64,000 bases of DNA from contig JABTUB010000001.1 in assembly GCA_015075585.1 (NCBI GenBank), positions 1,474,501-1,538,500 of the forward strand, written 5' to 3'. The stretch is from Chloracidobacterium sp. (GTDB lineage: Bacteria; Acidobacteriota; Blastocatellia; Pyrinomonadales; Pyrinomonadaceae). Position 1 is the first letter of the stretch. Each line of letters starts with the position of its first letter. This document shows, piece after piece, positions 16,391 to 24,047 of this stretch. The position numbers and the translations under genes were made by a program. The notes below the pieces were generated by a model that did no database searches, was not told the DNA's origin, and saw nothing but the letters and a program-made list of their open reading frames with translations.

Positions 16391-17986
16391 ATGTCCAGAC
16401 TCAGAACCTTAACTGACGAATACCTCGAACTTGCCGAACGGCTGCGTCTTGGCGGCGGCGCGGCAAAGATCGAAAGGATCCACAAGCAGGGAAAGCTGAC
16501 TGCCCGCGAACGCATCGCAAAGCTGCTGGATGCTGACACCTTTTCGCAGGAGATCGGGCTTCTGGTAGCGTACGATCAATATGACGGACAGGCACCCGCG
16601 GCCGCTGTTGTTACGGTCGTCGGGAAGATCTGCGGCCGTGAGTGTGTGGTCGTTGCCAACGATGCGACGATCAAAGCCGGTGCGTGGTATCCGGAAACGA
16701 TCAAGAAGATACTGCGCGCGCAGGAGATCGCGATGCGCAACCGCGTCCCTATCGTTTATCTCGTCGATAGTGCGGGCGTGAATCTGCCGTATCAGGGCGG
16801 CGTCTTCCCCGGCCAATACGGTGCGGCACGCATCTTCTATTACAACTCGATAATGCGGCATTATCTTAAGGTGCCGCAGATTTCAGCTGTGATGGGAATG
16901 TGCGTTGCCGGCGGTGCATATCTTCCCGCCCTGTCAGATGTTATTTTGATGGTCGAGGGCACGTCGTTCATGGGCCTCGGCGGTGCAAATCTTGTAAAAG
17001 GTGCGACCGGCCAGACCATCGACAATGAGACGCTCGGCGGCGCGATGACCCACAACGCGATCTCGGGCGTAGCGCATTATCGCACCAAGAACGAAGATGA
17101 ATGTCTTGAAAAGATACGTCTCCTCATAAACGAGTTGCCGGTAAAATGTGTTATCTCAAATGACGGCGTCAGAGCGGCCGGTCGGAAGAGTGCGGAACTC
17201 TACGGTCTTTTGCCGGAGGATCACCGAGCGCCGTACGATATGTTCGCCGTGCTTGATACTTTTCTCGACGATGGAGGGATCGAGGAGTTTCAGGCCGATT
17301 TCGCGCGTGAAATGATCTGCGGTACGGCAAAACTCGGCGGCATGACGGTCGGAGTGATAGCGAACTCACGCGGAATGTCAAAAGGACGGCTGGGCGAGCC
17401 GCCGCGGTTCGGCGGTATCGTTTATACGGAATCTGCGGAAAAAACGGCTTATTTTATCGAGAACTGCGATCGGCACGATGTGCCGCTGCTTTTTGTTCAG
17501 GATGTGTCGGGCTTTATGGTCGGAGCTGAGGCCGAACATAGCGGCATAATCCGTGCCGGTGCACGTTTTGTCGAGGCGATGGCCTGTGCAAAGGTGCCAA
17601 AGATCGTACTCACGGTAAATCACGGCTCCGGTGCGGGCTATTACGCGATGGCGGGGCAAGGTTTCGATCCGGATTTTATTTTCACGCTTCCTACCGGACG
17701 TATGGGCGTTATGGAAGGCGACAGTGCCGTTGCGGCGATCTTTGGGACGCAGCTCGACAAACTCAGGAAGGAAGGCAAGGAGCCTGACGAAGCACTTCAG
17801 GCGGAGATGCAGGCGGTTCGTGAAACTTACGAGCGTGAACTCGATGCGAAACACGCCGCGGCACGCGGCCTTGTCGATGCAGTGGTTATGCCCGAAGAGC
17901 TGCGCGATTCGCTCATTCTTGCCCTTGAAACATGTAGGAACGCCGCAACGCCTCACATCGGTGCATTCGTTCTGCCTCCGTCGTAG
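16391..17986 (+). CDS. Acyl-CoA carboxylase, carboxyltransferase (beta) subunit, MCC-like
   Basis: A 531-aa biotin-dependent carboxyltransferase with both crotonase-like halves. The N half has GKLTARERIAKLLD and GVFPGQYGAARIFYYNSIM; the C half has GGIVYTESAEKTAYFIENC, QDVSGFMVG and GSGAGYYAMAGQGFDPDF. Length and the FPGQYGAARIFYN-like segment fit methylcrotonyl-CoA carboxylase beta better than propionyl- or acetyl-CoA enzymes, but geranyl-CoA carboxylase is equally possible. It needs a biotin carboxylase/BCCP subunit encoded elsewhere. Crotonases and AtuA-type genes downstream fit leucine or acyclic terpenoid breakdown. Confidence 0.88.
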   Translation: MSRLRTLTDEYLELAERLRLGGGAAKIERIHKQGKLTARERIAKLLDADTFSQEIGLLVAYDQYDGQAPAAAVVTVVGKICGRECVVVANDATIKAGAWYPETIKKILRAQEIAMRNRVPIVYLVDSAGVNLPYQGGVFPGQYGAARIFYYNSIMRHYLKVPQISAVMGMCVAGGAYLPALSDVILMVEGTSFMGLGGANLVKGATGQTIDNETLGGAMTHNAISGVAHYRTKNEDECLEKIRLLINELPVKCVISNDGVRAAGRKSAELYGLLPEDHRAPYDMFAVLDTFLDDGGIEEFQADFAREMICGTAKLGGMTVGVIANSRGMSKGRLGEPPRFGGIVYTESAEKTAYFIENCDRHDVPLLFVQDVSGFMVGAEAEHSGIIRAGARFVEAMACAKVPKIVLTVNHGSGAGYYAMAGQGFDPDFIFTLPTGRMGVMEGDSAVAAIFGTQLDKLRKEGKEPDEALQAEMQAVRETYERELDAKHAAARGLVDAVVMPEELRDSLILALETCRNAATPHIGAFVLPPS

Positions 17987-18017
17987 GTTATTTCAGCAGT
18001 AAAATACTTCAGTGGAC

Positions 18018-19358
18018 ATGAGTGCCGGTAAAGCCGCCCAACCGACCGGCGGCATAGCGTATGTTTTCCGTGCTATGCGGCATCGGAACTATTCGCTGTT
18101 CTTCTCGGGCCAGTTGGTGTCGATGATCGGCACCTGGATGACGCGGATCGCCATCAGTTGGCTGATATATCGGTTGACAGGCTCGGCGCTGCTGCTCGGA
18201 GTCGTTGGTTTTGCCGGGCAAATACCGTCTTTCATCCTCGCACCGATCGCAGGTGTACTTGTCGATCGCTGGAGCCGCCACCGAGTGCTTATCTGGACAC
18301 AAGCACTCGCAATGCTGCAGTCGGCAGCTCTTGCCGCACTTGACCTTACAGGCGCGATGCAGGTGTGGCACGTCGTAGCTCTTGCTGTATTCCAAGGCGT
18401 TATAAATGCCTTTGATATGCCGGCGCGGCAGGCTTTCGTCGTTGAAATGGTCAACGACAGAAACGACCTCGCCAATGCCATCGCACTAAATTCAACACTC
18501 GTGAACGGAAGCCGCCTGCTGGGGCCTTCTATCGGCGGTGTGATAATCGCCGCCGTCGGTGAAGGCTGGTGTTTTGCGATAGACGCGGCAAGCTATTTGG
18601 CGGTCATCGGTTCGCTGCTTGCGATGAAAGGCCTTCCTATCGTTACGGGCAGAAAGCCGGGAGCCGGCAACGTCCTCGGTGAACTTCGCGAGGGTGTCAG
18701 CTATGCGTGGCATTCGCCGCCGATCCGCAACATTCTGATACTGTTGTCGATAGTCAGCCTTGTCGGTTTTCCGTACACCGTGCTGATGCCGATATTCGCG
18801 AGCGACATCCTGCACGGCGGGCCGGGACTTCTCGGTATGCTGATGGCGGCATCGGGCGTCGGCGCGTTGGGCGGTGCAACGTATCTTGCAGCCAGGCGGT
18901 CGGTCCTCGGCCTCGGCCGCGTCATTCCTCTGATGTCGGCAGTTTTCGGCGTCGGTTTGATCGTCTTTTCGCTGTCGAATATCGTCTGGCTTTCGCTTCT
19001 TCTGATGGTCGTTACGGGACTCGGCTTTATGGTTCAGATGGCGTCGAGCAACACACTGCTGCAGACCATTGTCGATGAAGATAAACGCGGCCGCGTAATG
19101 AGCTTTTACACGATGGCGTTCATGGGAACGGCTCCGTTCGGCAGCCTGATCGCGGGTTCGCTGGCACAGCGTATCGGAGCGCCGCATACTTTGCTTCTCG
19201 GCGGGATCGGCTGTGTTGCGGCAGCTGCATGGTTCTTTTGGTCGCTGCCGCGTCTGCGCCGCTTCGTCCGCCCGATCTATATCGAGAAGGGAATTCTGAC
19301 GGAGGCCCGCAGAGGCGTTTTTACCACTTCGGAGATCAGCATACCGCCGAACACTTGA
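18018..19358 (+). CDS. MFS transporter, MFS_3/EntS-like exporter
   Basis: A 446-aa membrane protein with about 12 transmembrane helices. Family marks include ALRHRNYSLFF-like AMRHRNYSLFFSGQLVSMIGTWMTRIA, the loop DRWSRHRVLIWTQ between TM2 and TM3 (motif A-like), FQGVINAFDMPARQAFVVEMV, and ALNSTLVNGSRLLGPSIGG. These are typical of the group containing the enterobactin exporter EntS and many drug or metabolite exporters driven by the proton gradient. A GTG at 18012 is in frame as an alternative start. The substrate is unknown. Confidence 0.88.
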   Translation: MSAGKAAQPTGGIAYVFRAMRHRNYSLFFSGQLVSMIGTWMTRIAISWLIYRLTGSALLLGVVGFAGQIPSFILAPIAGVLVDRWSRHRVLIWTQALAMLQSAALAALDLTGAMQVWHVVALAVFQGVINAFDMPARQAFVVEMVNDRNDLANAIALNSTLVNGSRLLGPSIGGVIIAAVGEGWCFAIDAASYLAVIGSLLAMKGLPIVTGRKPGAGNVLGELREGVSYAWHSPPIRNILILLSIVSLVGFPYTVLMPIFASDILHGGPGLLGMLMAASGVGALGGATYLAARRSVLGLGRVIPLMSAVFGVGLIVFSLSNIVWLSLLLMVVTGLGFMVQMASSNTLLQTIVDEDKRGRVMSFYTMAFMGTAPFGSLIAGSLAQRIGAPHTLLLGGIGCVAAAAWFFWSLPRLRRFVRPIYIEKGILTEARRGVFTTSEISIPPNT

Positions 19359-19639
19359 AATGCGTTCAGGTTTTTGAATTTCCGGCATAATTGGCGCTTT
19401 CTGTAACGCAAGCAGGGTGGCAGCTGCGTCAATGTAGAGCAAAACTGGAGTTATTTCATGTTTCCTCGGTTTTGCGGCCGCCCTGCTGTAACTGCGCCTT
19501 TGAATCGGCGGTAATGTCGATCATGCGAATGTAGAGTGCCCGATAAATTACTTTCATTTTGCAACGCAAAAAGTGTAAAATGACAAGAGCGGCTCCGGAA
19601 CGCCGTTCACTTCTTCATTTCTCCCGATCCCCATAGATC

Positions 19640-19933
19640 ATGACATTTCATTTTAAAAAGACATTGCTGGTCGCCGTGTGTTTGGTCTTCTTCGCCGTTG
19701 CGGCAAATGCGCAGGAGCACCGCGAGGAAAAGAAAGGCCACCGGAGTGTGCCGGTGATAATAGTTCGATCTGCCGCAAAGGTTACATGGGTGGCGACGAA
19801 AGTCGTTGCAAAGAATGTTGTAAAGCCTGTGCTGTTCAAAGCCGTTCCAAAGGCGACCATTCTTTTACTGCGCGGAACCGGTTTAGGTGCAAAGGCCTTG
19901 TTGCCGTACGCCGCGAAGCTGGCGGTTCTTTAG
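19640..19933 (+). CDS. Small secreted hypothetical protein
   Basis: A 97-aa protein with a clear signal peptide (MTFHFKKTLLVAVCLVFF..., cleavage near ANAQ at about 25). The mature part is short, starts with a His/Glu/Lys-rich stretch (EHREEKKGHRS), and continues with a Val/Lys/Ala-rich amphipathic segment. No known domain is recognised. The 281 bases upstream to the MFS gene hold no gene that I can support. Confidence 0.6.
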   Translation: MTFHFKKTLLVAVCLVFFAVAANAQEHREEKKGHRSVPVIIVRSAAKVTWVATKVVAKNVVKPVLFKAVPKATILLLRGTGLGAKALLPYAAKLAVL

Positions 19934-19968
19934 CAAAGCGGCACTAGATCGTGTTTTAATCTAACGCG

Positions 19969-20565
19969 ATGCGAACACCGATCGACGTAGATATTTCCGG
20001 CAGGGCCGCTGTCATCGTTTTTACTCGCGCTGAAATACGAAATCCCCTGTCAAAGGACATTATCGGCCGACTGCATACCGTGCTTGATGAACTCGCGGCC
20101 GCTGAAATTGAGCGAGTGATATTTACCGGAAGCGGTGAAACTTTCGCCTCCGGCGCCGACCTGCGCGAGATCGCGGGAATAGAGCCTGAGAAAGCTGCAG
20201 AATTTGCGTTACTTGGACAATCCTTGATGGCAAAGATCGCTGCTTTGCCTCTACTGACAATAGCAGCGGTGAACGGCCATTGTTTTGGCGGTGCGCTGGA
20301 CCTCGCACTTTCGTGCGATATACGTATCGCATCCCGAAATGCTCGCTTCGCGCATCCGGGAGCGAACCTCGGCATAATTACGGGTTGGGGCGGAACGCAG
20401 CGCCTGCCGCGGCTGATCGGCCAAGCGAACGCTCTTGAGATCTTCTTTACGGCGGCACCCGTAGATGCCGAGCATGCTTTTGCTATCGGCTTGATAAATG
20501 AGATCGCTGACAACTTGATCGAACGTGCGTTCGCAGTTCCGCAAAATCCAAAACGCGCCTTATAA
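19969..20565 (+). CDS. Enoyl-CoA hydratase/isomerase family protein, short and lacking both catalytic glutamates
   Basis: A 198-aa crotonase-fold protein, against about 255 aa for the family; the C-terminal helical trimerisation region is missing after LIERAFAVPQNPKRAL. The CoA-binding GADLREI, the oxyanion segment GHCFGGALDLALSCDI and GWGGTQRLPRLIG are present. By alignment with the rat hydratase, Glu144 corresponds to Asp here and Glu164 to Gly (HPGANLGII). Hydratase activity is therefore doubtful; other crotonase reactions or a non-catalytic role are possible. The downstream AtuA C-terminal domain gene starts 7 bases after the stop. Confidence 0.75.
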   Translation: MRTPIDVDISGRAAVIVFTRAEIRNPLSKDIIGRLHTVLDELAAAEIERVIFTGSGETFASGADLREIAGIEPEKAAEFALLGQSLMAKIAALPLLTIAAVNGHCFGGALDLALSCDIRIASRNARFAHPGANLGIITGWGGTQRLPRLIGQANALEIFFTAAPVDAEHAFAIGLINEIADNLIERAFAVPQNPKRAL

Positions 20566-20572
20566 TCGAACA

Positions 20573-20899
20573 ATGAAGATACAACTGGTCAAGATCGCAC
20601 ACGCACGAAGCGGCGATAAGGGCGACACCGCGAATGTCGGCCTGATCGCGTTAAAGCCCGAATATTATCCCGTCCTTGTTCGTGAAGTAACTGCAGAAAG
20701 GGTAAAGGAGCATTTCGGCGAAATGGTCAAAGGCGATGTGGAACGCTTTGAACTGCCGAACCTGAACTCGTTGAATTTTCTGCTTCACGGAAGCCTCGGC
20801 GGCGGCGGCACAAAAAGCCTGATGACCGACGCGCAGGGAAAAACATTTTCGACGGCATTGCTGCGGATGTACATAGAGTTAGAAGATGGTTCGATCTAA
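20573..20899 (+). CDS. AtuA C-terminal-domain protein, stand-alone
   Basis: A 108-aa protein that corresponds to the C-terminal domain of AtuA-like proteins (DUF1446 group), with the signature ARSGDKGDTANVGLIA near the N-terminus and LHGSLGGGGTKSL in the second half. The matching N-terminal domain is a separate gene at 26118-27542 on the other strand, and the two probably form one functional protein. AtuA is part of acyclic terpene and, in some bacteria, leucine/isovalerate utilisation clusters; its reaction is not settled. The start at 20573 coincides with the family start. Confidence 0.85.
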   Translation: MKIQLVKIAHARSGDKGDTANVGLIALKPEYYPVLVREVTAERVKEHFGEMVKGDVERFELPNLNSLNFLLHGSLGGGGTKSLMTDAQGKTFSTALLRMYIELEDGSI

Positions 20900-20935
20900 T
20901 TAATAATTATGAATTAGTAATTGATGATTAAGTTG
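20900..20935. repeat. Left AT-rich flank of the second four-helix cassette
   Basis: An AT-rich TTAATAATTATGAATTAGTA-type stretch followed by ATTGATGATTAA, imperfectly inverted relative to the right flank at 21299-21330. Confidence 0.45.
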
Positions 20936-20948
20936 AGGTAGTCAAATC

Positions 20949-21302
20949 ATGGATAACAATATCGTACTCGACAAATCACTAGACTTCGCATTGCGCATAG
21001 TTAAGTTGTGTCATTACCTCAACGAAACAAAGCGGGAGTTCGTCTTGTCGAAAGAATTGCTTATCTCCGGGACAAATATTGGCAAACACGTAAAGGCCGC
21101 CGTCGGTGCTGAGAGTCGCGAAGTTTTTATTTCAGAATTCGGCGTCGCGCGTCGACGAGCTTTAGAAACTGAATATTGGTTACTCGTTCTTTATCACGGC
21201 GAAATACTTACGGAAGCCGAACATCGATCTATCGAATCTGATCGTCTGGAACTCGTAAAGATAGTCTCTTCGATAGTTTCAACCTCGCGAAAATCTAATT
21301 AG
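20949..21302 (+). CDS. Four-helix-bundle protein, second copy
   Basis: A 117-aa paralogue of the 12730-13077 protein: LDFALRIVKLCHYL, VLSKELLISGTNIGKHVKAAV, a middle helix with RALETEYWLLVLYH, and LESDRLELVKIVSSIV-like end. The LRSGTSIG-type helix cap is conserved. Sequence identity to the first copy is low, so it is not a recent duplicate. It sits between an AtuA domain gene and a crotonase gene that would otherwise be neighbours. AT-rich inverted flanks surround it. Function unknown. Confidence 0.85.
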   Translation: MDNNIVLDKSLDFALRIVKLCHYLNETKREFVLSKELLISGTNIGKHVKAAVGAESREVFISEFGVARRRALETEYWLLVLYHGEILTEAEHRSIESDRLELVKIVSSIVSTSRKSN

Positions 21303-21330
21303 TGATCAGTAATTATCAATTAGAAATTAT
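21299..21330. repeat. Right AT-rich flank of the second four-helix cassette
   Basis: An ATTAGTGATCAGTAATTATC-type stretch running into the start of the next gene. It adds nine non-family codons (from 21302) in frame before the real ATG of the crotonase at 21329. Confidence 0.45.
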
Positions 21331-22084
21331 GTCCACTGTCCTATCTGAATCTAAAAGCAATATCGGATTCATCACGCTGAATCGCCCAGACAAGCGTAAT
21401 GCATTGAACGACGAACTTATCGCAGCGTTGAAAGATGCCTTGCGGGCGGCCGATGCTAATGAGAGCCTGCGGTGCGTCGTCATTCGCGGTGCCGGGAAGG
21501 ATTTTTGCTCCGGTGCGGATCTTTCTTCCATTCAGAAGATCGCGACAGCATCGTTCGAAGATAATGTCGAGGATGCACGCCGGCTCGGCGATCTTTTCGC
21601 GTTGATCCGCGAAGTGCGTGTTCCGGTTATTGCGGCGGTTCATGGGCGGGCTTTAGCGGGCGGATGCGGTCTGGCGACGGCGTGCGACCTCGTGCTTGCC
21701 ACGGACACCGCGAGATTCGGCTATCCCGAGGTCAAGATAGGTTTCGTGCCGGCAATGGTAACCGCGATACTTCGCAGAAACCTCGGCGAAAAGAAGAGCT
21801 TTGAGCTGCTTACACGCGGATTCGAATACTCCGCCGCCGAAGCCCTCGCTCTCGGTCTCGTCAATCAGCTTATCCCCGAAGAAACCTTCGACACCGCCGT
21901 CCTCGAATACACGTCGGCCTACGCAAACGTCAGCGGTTCGGCCGTGGAAATGACAAAAGAATTGCTTTATGACATTGATGGTTTAGAGTTTTCCGAAGCG
22001 ATCGACAAAGGTGTGCGGGTTAATGCAAAAGCGAGAATGACGGAAGATTGTAAGAAAGGCATCGCGAGGTTTCTTGAAAAATGA
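21329..22084 (+). CDS. Enoyl-CoA hydratase, methylglutaconyl-CoA hydratase-like (LiuC type)
   Basis: A 251-aa, full-length crotonase. The start at 21329 (MSTVLSESKSN) is chosen because the nine upstream codons come from the AT-rich repeat. Visible motifs are RPDKRNALN, GKDFCSGADLS, HGRALAGGCGLATACD and FGYPEVKIGFVPAMV. The Glu164 equivalent is present (PEVKIG), the Glu144 equivalent is Gly, as in LiuC-type methylglutaconyl-CoA hydratases. With the carboxyltransferase at 16391 this fits leucine or isoprenoid acyl-CoA breakdown. Base composition turns AT-rich in the last 140 bases (from about 21945), exactly where a second, GC-rich copy of the same 3' end begins at 22816. Confidence 0.88.
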   Translation: MSTVLSESKSNIGFITLNRPDKRNALNDELIAALKDALRAADANESLRCVVIRGAGKDFCSGADLSSIQKIATASFEDNVEDARRLGDLFALIREVRVPVIAAVHGRALAGGCGLATACDLVLATDTARFGYPEVKIGFVPAMVTAILRRNLGEKKSFELLTRGFEYSAAEALALGLVNQLIPEETFDTAVLEYTSAYANVSGSAVEMTKELLYDIDGLEFSEAIDKGVRVNAKARMTEDCKKGIARFLEK

Positions 22085-22156
22085 TCTCGAATAACGTCGT
22101 TGTTGATTCTCCTGTCTTTCCTAGTGGTAAGCAGGCGAACGGAAGATAATGATCTT

Positions 22157-22813
22157 ATGAAATATATTCTATTGTTTATTGTTGGGTTGATCGTGGTAAC
22201 GCCCTTGTCGGCGCAGGTTACGTGTAGAGCGGATGCCTCCGGGCCCAATTGGTATTTTCGCGGGGCCGCTGTTATCAAAGACGGAAAACCGATCGAAGTT
22301 GCGCAATATGTCTCCGGCAGTGGACGTGCCACCGTTGGACCTGATTCTGACGGGTTTAGTGACGGAGAAGGCGAGAAAAAGGGTTGGGTCCGCTTCGATA
22401 CCGTCCAGCGCACAAGTGGGGTGCGTTCGGCTATAACGCTTTTTGCTCCGGGAGTCGCCGAAGACGAAATGGTTCTCTCGTATAGGTTAAGGATGAAGGC
22501 GGGAACTGAACTGCTTGCCGAACTAGACGCGGAGAGCGGCGGCCGGCAGAATGGCTGGCCGACCGGCACAACATACATCCTGAGTGCGAATGTATCCGAT
22601 CCGGCCAAGTTAACGCCTATTTTTCGTGCATTGGATAAGGCCGAGTCGATAACGGTCGAGACTTACGCGGTTTTTATAGACAAGTCCGTCTCCACCGGTA
22701 TTTCGTCAACATTTACGGTTCCGGCTGAAACTCTGCGTAACGCCCGTGCAGCCGCCGGAGAAGTGCGTATCAAATTGGATGCAGCGATCCGCTCAGGCAA
22801 GTGCGTGAACTGA
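22157..22813 (+). CDS. Secreted hypothetical protein (cargo of a 3'-end insertion)
   Basis: A 218-aa protein with a signal peptide (MKYILLFIVGLIVVTPLSAQ). The mature part contains one early cysteine (VTCRADA) and one near the C-terminus (GKCVN), and mixed alpha/beta segments without a recognised domain. Gene order is notable: it follows the intact 3' end of the crotonase and its TGA stop is 2 bases before a diverged second copy of that 3' end. The frame extends upstream to 22100, but the signal peptide fixes the start at 22157. Confidence 0.65.
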   Translation: MKYILLFIVGLIVVTPLSAQVTCRADASGPNWYFRGAAVIKDGKPIEVAQYVSGSGRATVGPDSDGFSDGEGEKKGWVRFDTVQRTSGVRSAITLFAPGVAEDEMVLSYRLRMKAGTELLAELDAESGGRQNGWPTGTTYILSANVSDPAKLTPIFRALDKAESITVETYAVFIDKSVSTGISSTFTVPAETLRNARAAAGEVRIKLDAAIRSGKCVN

Positions 22814-22815
22814 CT

Positions 22816-22950
22816 GCAGTCACCGTGACAACGCGCGTGATCTACGACATCGACGCCCTGGATTTCTCCGACTCGATCGAAAAAGGCGTGCAGGTCAACG
22901 CCGCCGCACGCATGACCGACGATTGGAAAAAGAGAATTGGAAAGGATTGA
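22816..22950 (+). pseudogene. Duplicated 3'-end remnant of the enoyl-CoA hydratase gene
   Basis: In the frame starting at 22816 the translation contains VIYDIDALDFSDSIEKGVQV and NAAARMTDDWKKRIGKD before a TGA. It matches the last 45 codons of the crotonase at 21329-22084 (YDIDGLEFSEAIDKGVRV, NAKARMTEDCKK) at roughly two thirds identity. It has no start codon or upstream portion. It is GC-rich like the core genome, whereas the present 3' end of the intact gene is AT-rich. It is read as the former gene end left behind by an insertion. Confidence 0.85.
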
Positions 22951-22966
22951 GAAATGAGATCGCAAG

Positions 22967-23224
22967 TCAGGAAAACCAACCTGAATACCATTCCGATTTC
23001 GGCGTGGTTCTTCCGAGAGCGACGCCAGTTCCGCCACAGACTTGACATTGCCCAGTACCGTTGCATTGGTAGCATTTCGCATATTTTCCCGATACGGCAT
23101 CGACTAGGCCGGAACTCCATGAATTATCATTGCCTGATCCGTGACACTTTGAACATCTTCCATTTCCCTGATTTGAGAAAACCGATGCTAGTTTGTCGCA
23201 ATCTCGACATCTTTCTGTTGACAT
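22967..23224 (-). CDS. Small DnaJ-type zinc-finger protein
   Basis: An 85-aa protein with four CxxC-type knuckles: CRDC, CSKCHGSG, CYQCNGTG and CQVCGGTG. The CxxCxGxG repeats are those of the DnaJ cysteine-rich domain, which binds two zinc ions and contacts unfolded protein; there is no J domain. TAGGAG lies 6 bases before the ATG. It is the last gene of a four-gene minus-strand unit (57-aa zinc protein, beta-propeller, CFI-box protein, this gene). Confidence 0.8.
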   Translation of the reverse strand: MSTERCRDCDKLASVFSNQGNGRCSKCHGSGNDNSWSSGLVDAVSGKYAKCYQCNGTGQCQVCGGTGVALGRTTPKSEWYSGWFS

Positions 23225-23233
23225 AACGCACTC

Positions 23234-24016
23234 CTATTTTTTGATTCGGCGCACGAGCGGCTCAAGTACAAATCTTCTTGTAAGCCGTCGCATCCATTCG
23301 TGTTTTGCGATGACATTTGCGAAGAAAGGTGAGATTCGGTAATAAATGGACACAGATGTCGAGCCAATTTTGGACGGAAGCAATTTCGTATCTCGGTATT
23401 CTCGGAAGATTATCACTTCCGGCGCCATCGGCGAGCCATATGCCGCTGTAGCCACGAAGCACATTCCTTTCTTCGGCGGATTTTCAATCTCGTCCTTCAT
23501 CTGTCTTGCTTGAACATAGACGTCGTCGTCGGGAAAGTTCGAAATGATGTAGTTCAATTCTCGCAGTGCCTGATCGTTTTGTTTTAACAATAGGTAAACG
23601 TGAGCCTTAACGAATCTTGCCCCCGAATAGTCGGAAATACTGAGAGCCTTATCAAGCAGTGCCAAAGATTGCTGTGCATTATTCTTTTCCTGTTGTCTGG
23701 CGATCATGCCCGTCGCAAGACGCATTCCGGTAGTTTCCGAACGCGCTGACATTCGTCGCATTAGTCCAGCAGAAAAGAGTTTAGTCATTGCTTGCTGGGT
23801 ATAGAAGATTGACTCGTGCAAATCGTCGTCATCGGCATCGGGAAAACTAGATCTTACTAATTCAATCTGTTTCCAGTAGATTTGCATCTTCTGATCTATT
23901 TGTTGCTGAATCCGTTTAGATGTGTGAGGATCAGCTTCCATTAAGTTCATGTTAAGACCATGAATTTCGTTACTATATTCCTCAAGCAATCGGACTTCAT
24001 TCTCAAGTTTCGACAT
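23234..24016 (-). CDS. TPR protein with CFI-box C-terminal domain
   Basis: A 260-aa protein. Residues 1-100 are predicted helical and charged (coiled-coil-like). A TPR-like pair lies at about 105-175 (SLALLDKALSISDYSGARFVKA, LLLKQNDQALRELNYII). The C-terminus carries CFVATAAYGSPMAPEV, the CFI-box motif, followed by FREYRDTKLLPSKIG, YYRISP, and R(x)LTRRFVLEPLVRR. The CFI-box module is a conserved C-terminal domain of unknown function. A GAGGAGGAG ribosome binding site lies 6 bases before the ATG. It is 9 bases from the downstream zinc-finger gene. Confidence 0.8.
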   Translation of the reverse strand: MSKLENEVRLLEEYSNEIHGLNMNLMEADPHTSKRIQQQIDQKMQIYWKQIELVRSSFPDADDDDLHESIFYTQQAMTKLFSAGLMRRMSARSETTGMRLATGMIARQQEKNNAQQSLALLDKALSISDYSGARFVKAHVYLLLKQNDQALRELNYIISNFPDDDVYVQARQMKDEIENPPKKGMCFVATAAYGSPMAPEVIIFREYRDTKLLPSKIGSTSVSIYYRISPFFANVIAKHEWMRRLTRRFVLEPLVRRIKK

Positions 24017-24047
24017 AATTTCTCCTCCTCAGTTACTCCTTGCTTGC

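Noticed and set aside
18492..19442. 316-codon minus-strand frame opposite the MFS gene
   Set aside because: Composition (Arg/Gln/His-rich) and lack of any motif show a shadow of the membrane protein gene.
12730..21302. Avd protein of a diversity-generating retroelement
   Set aside because: The four-helix proteins resemble Avd in fold class, but no reverse transcriptase or template/variable repeat pair is found.
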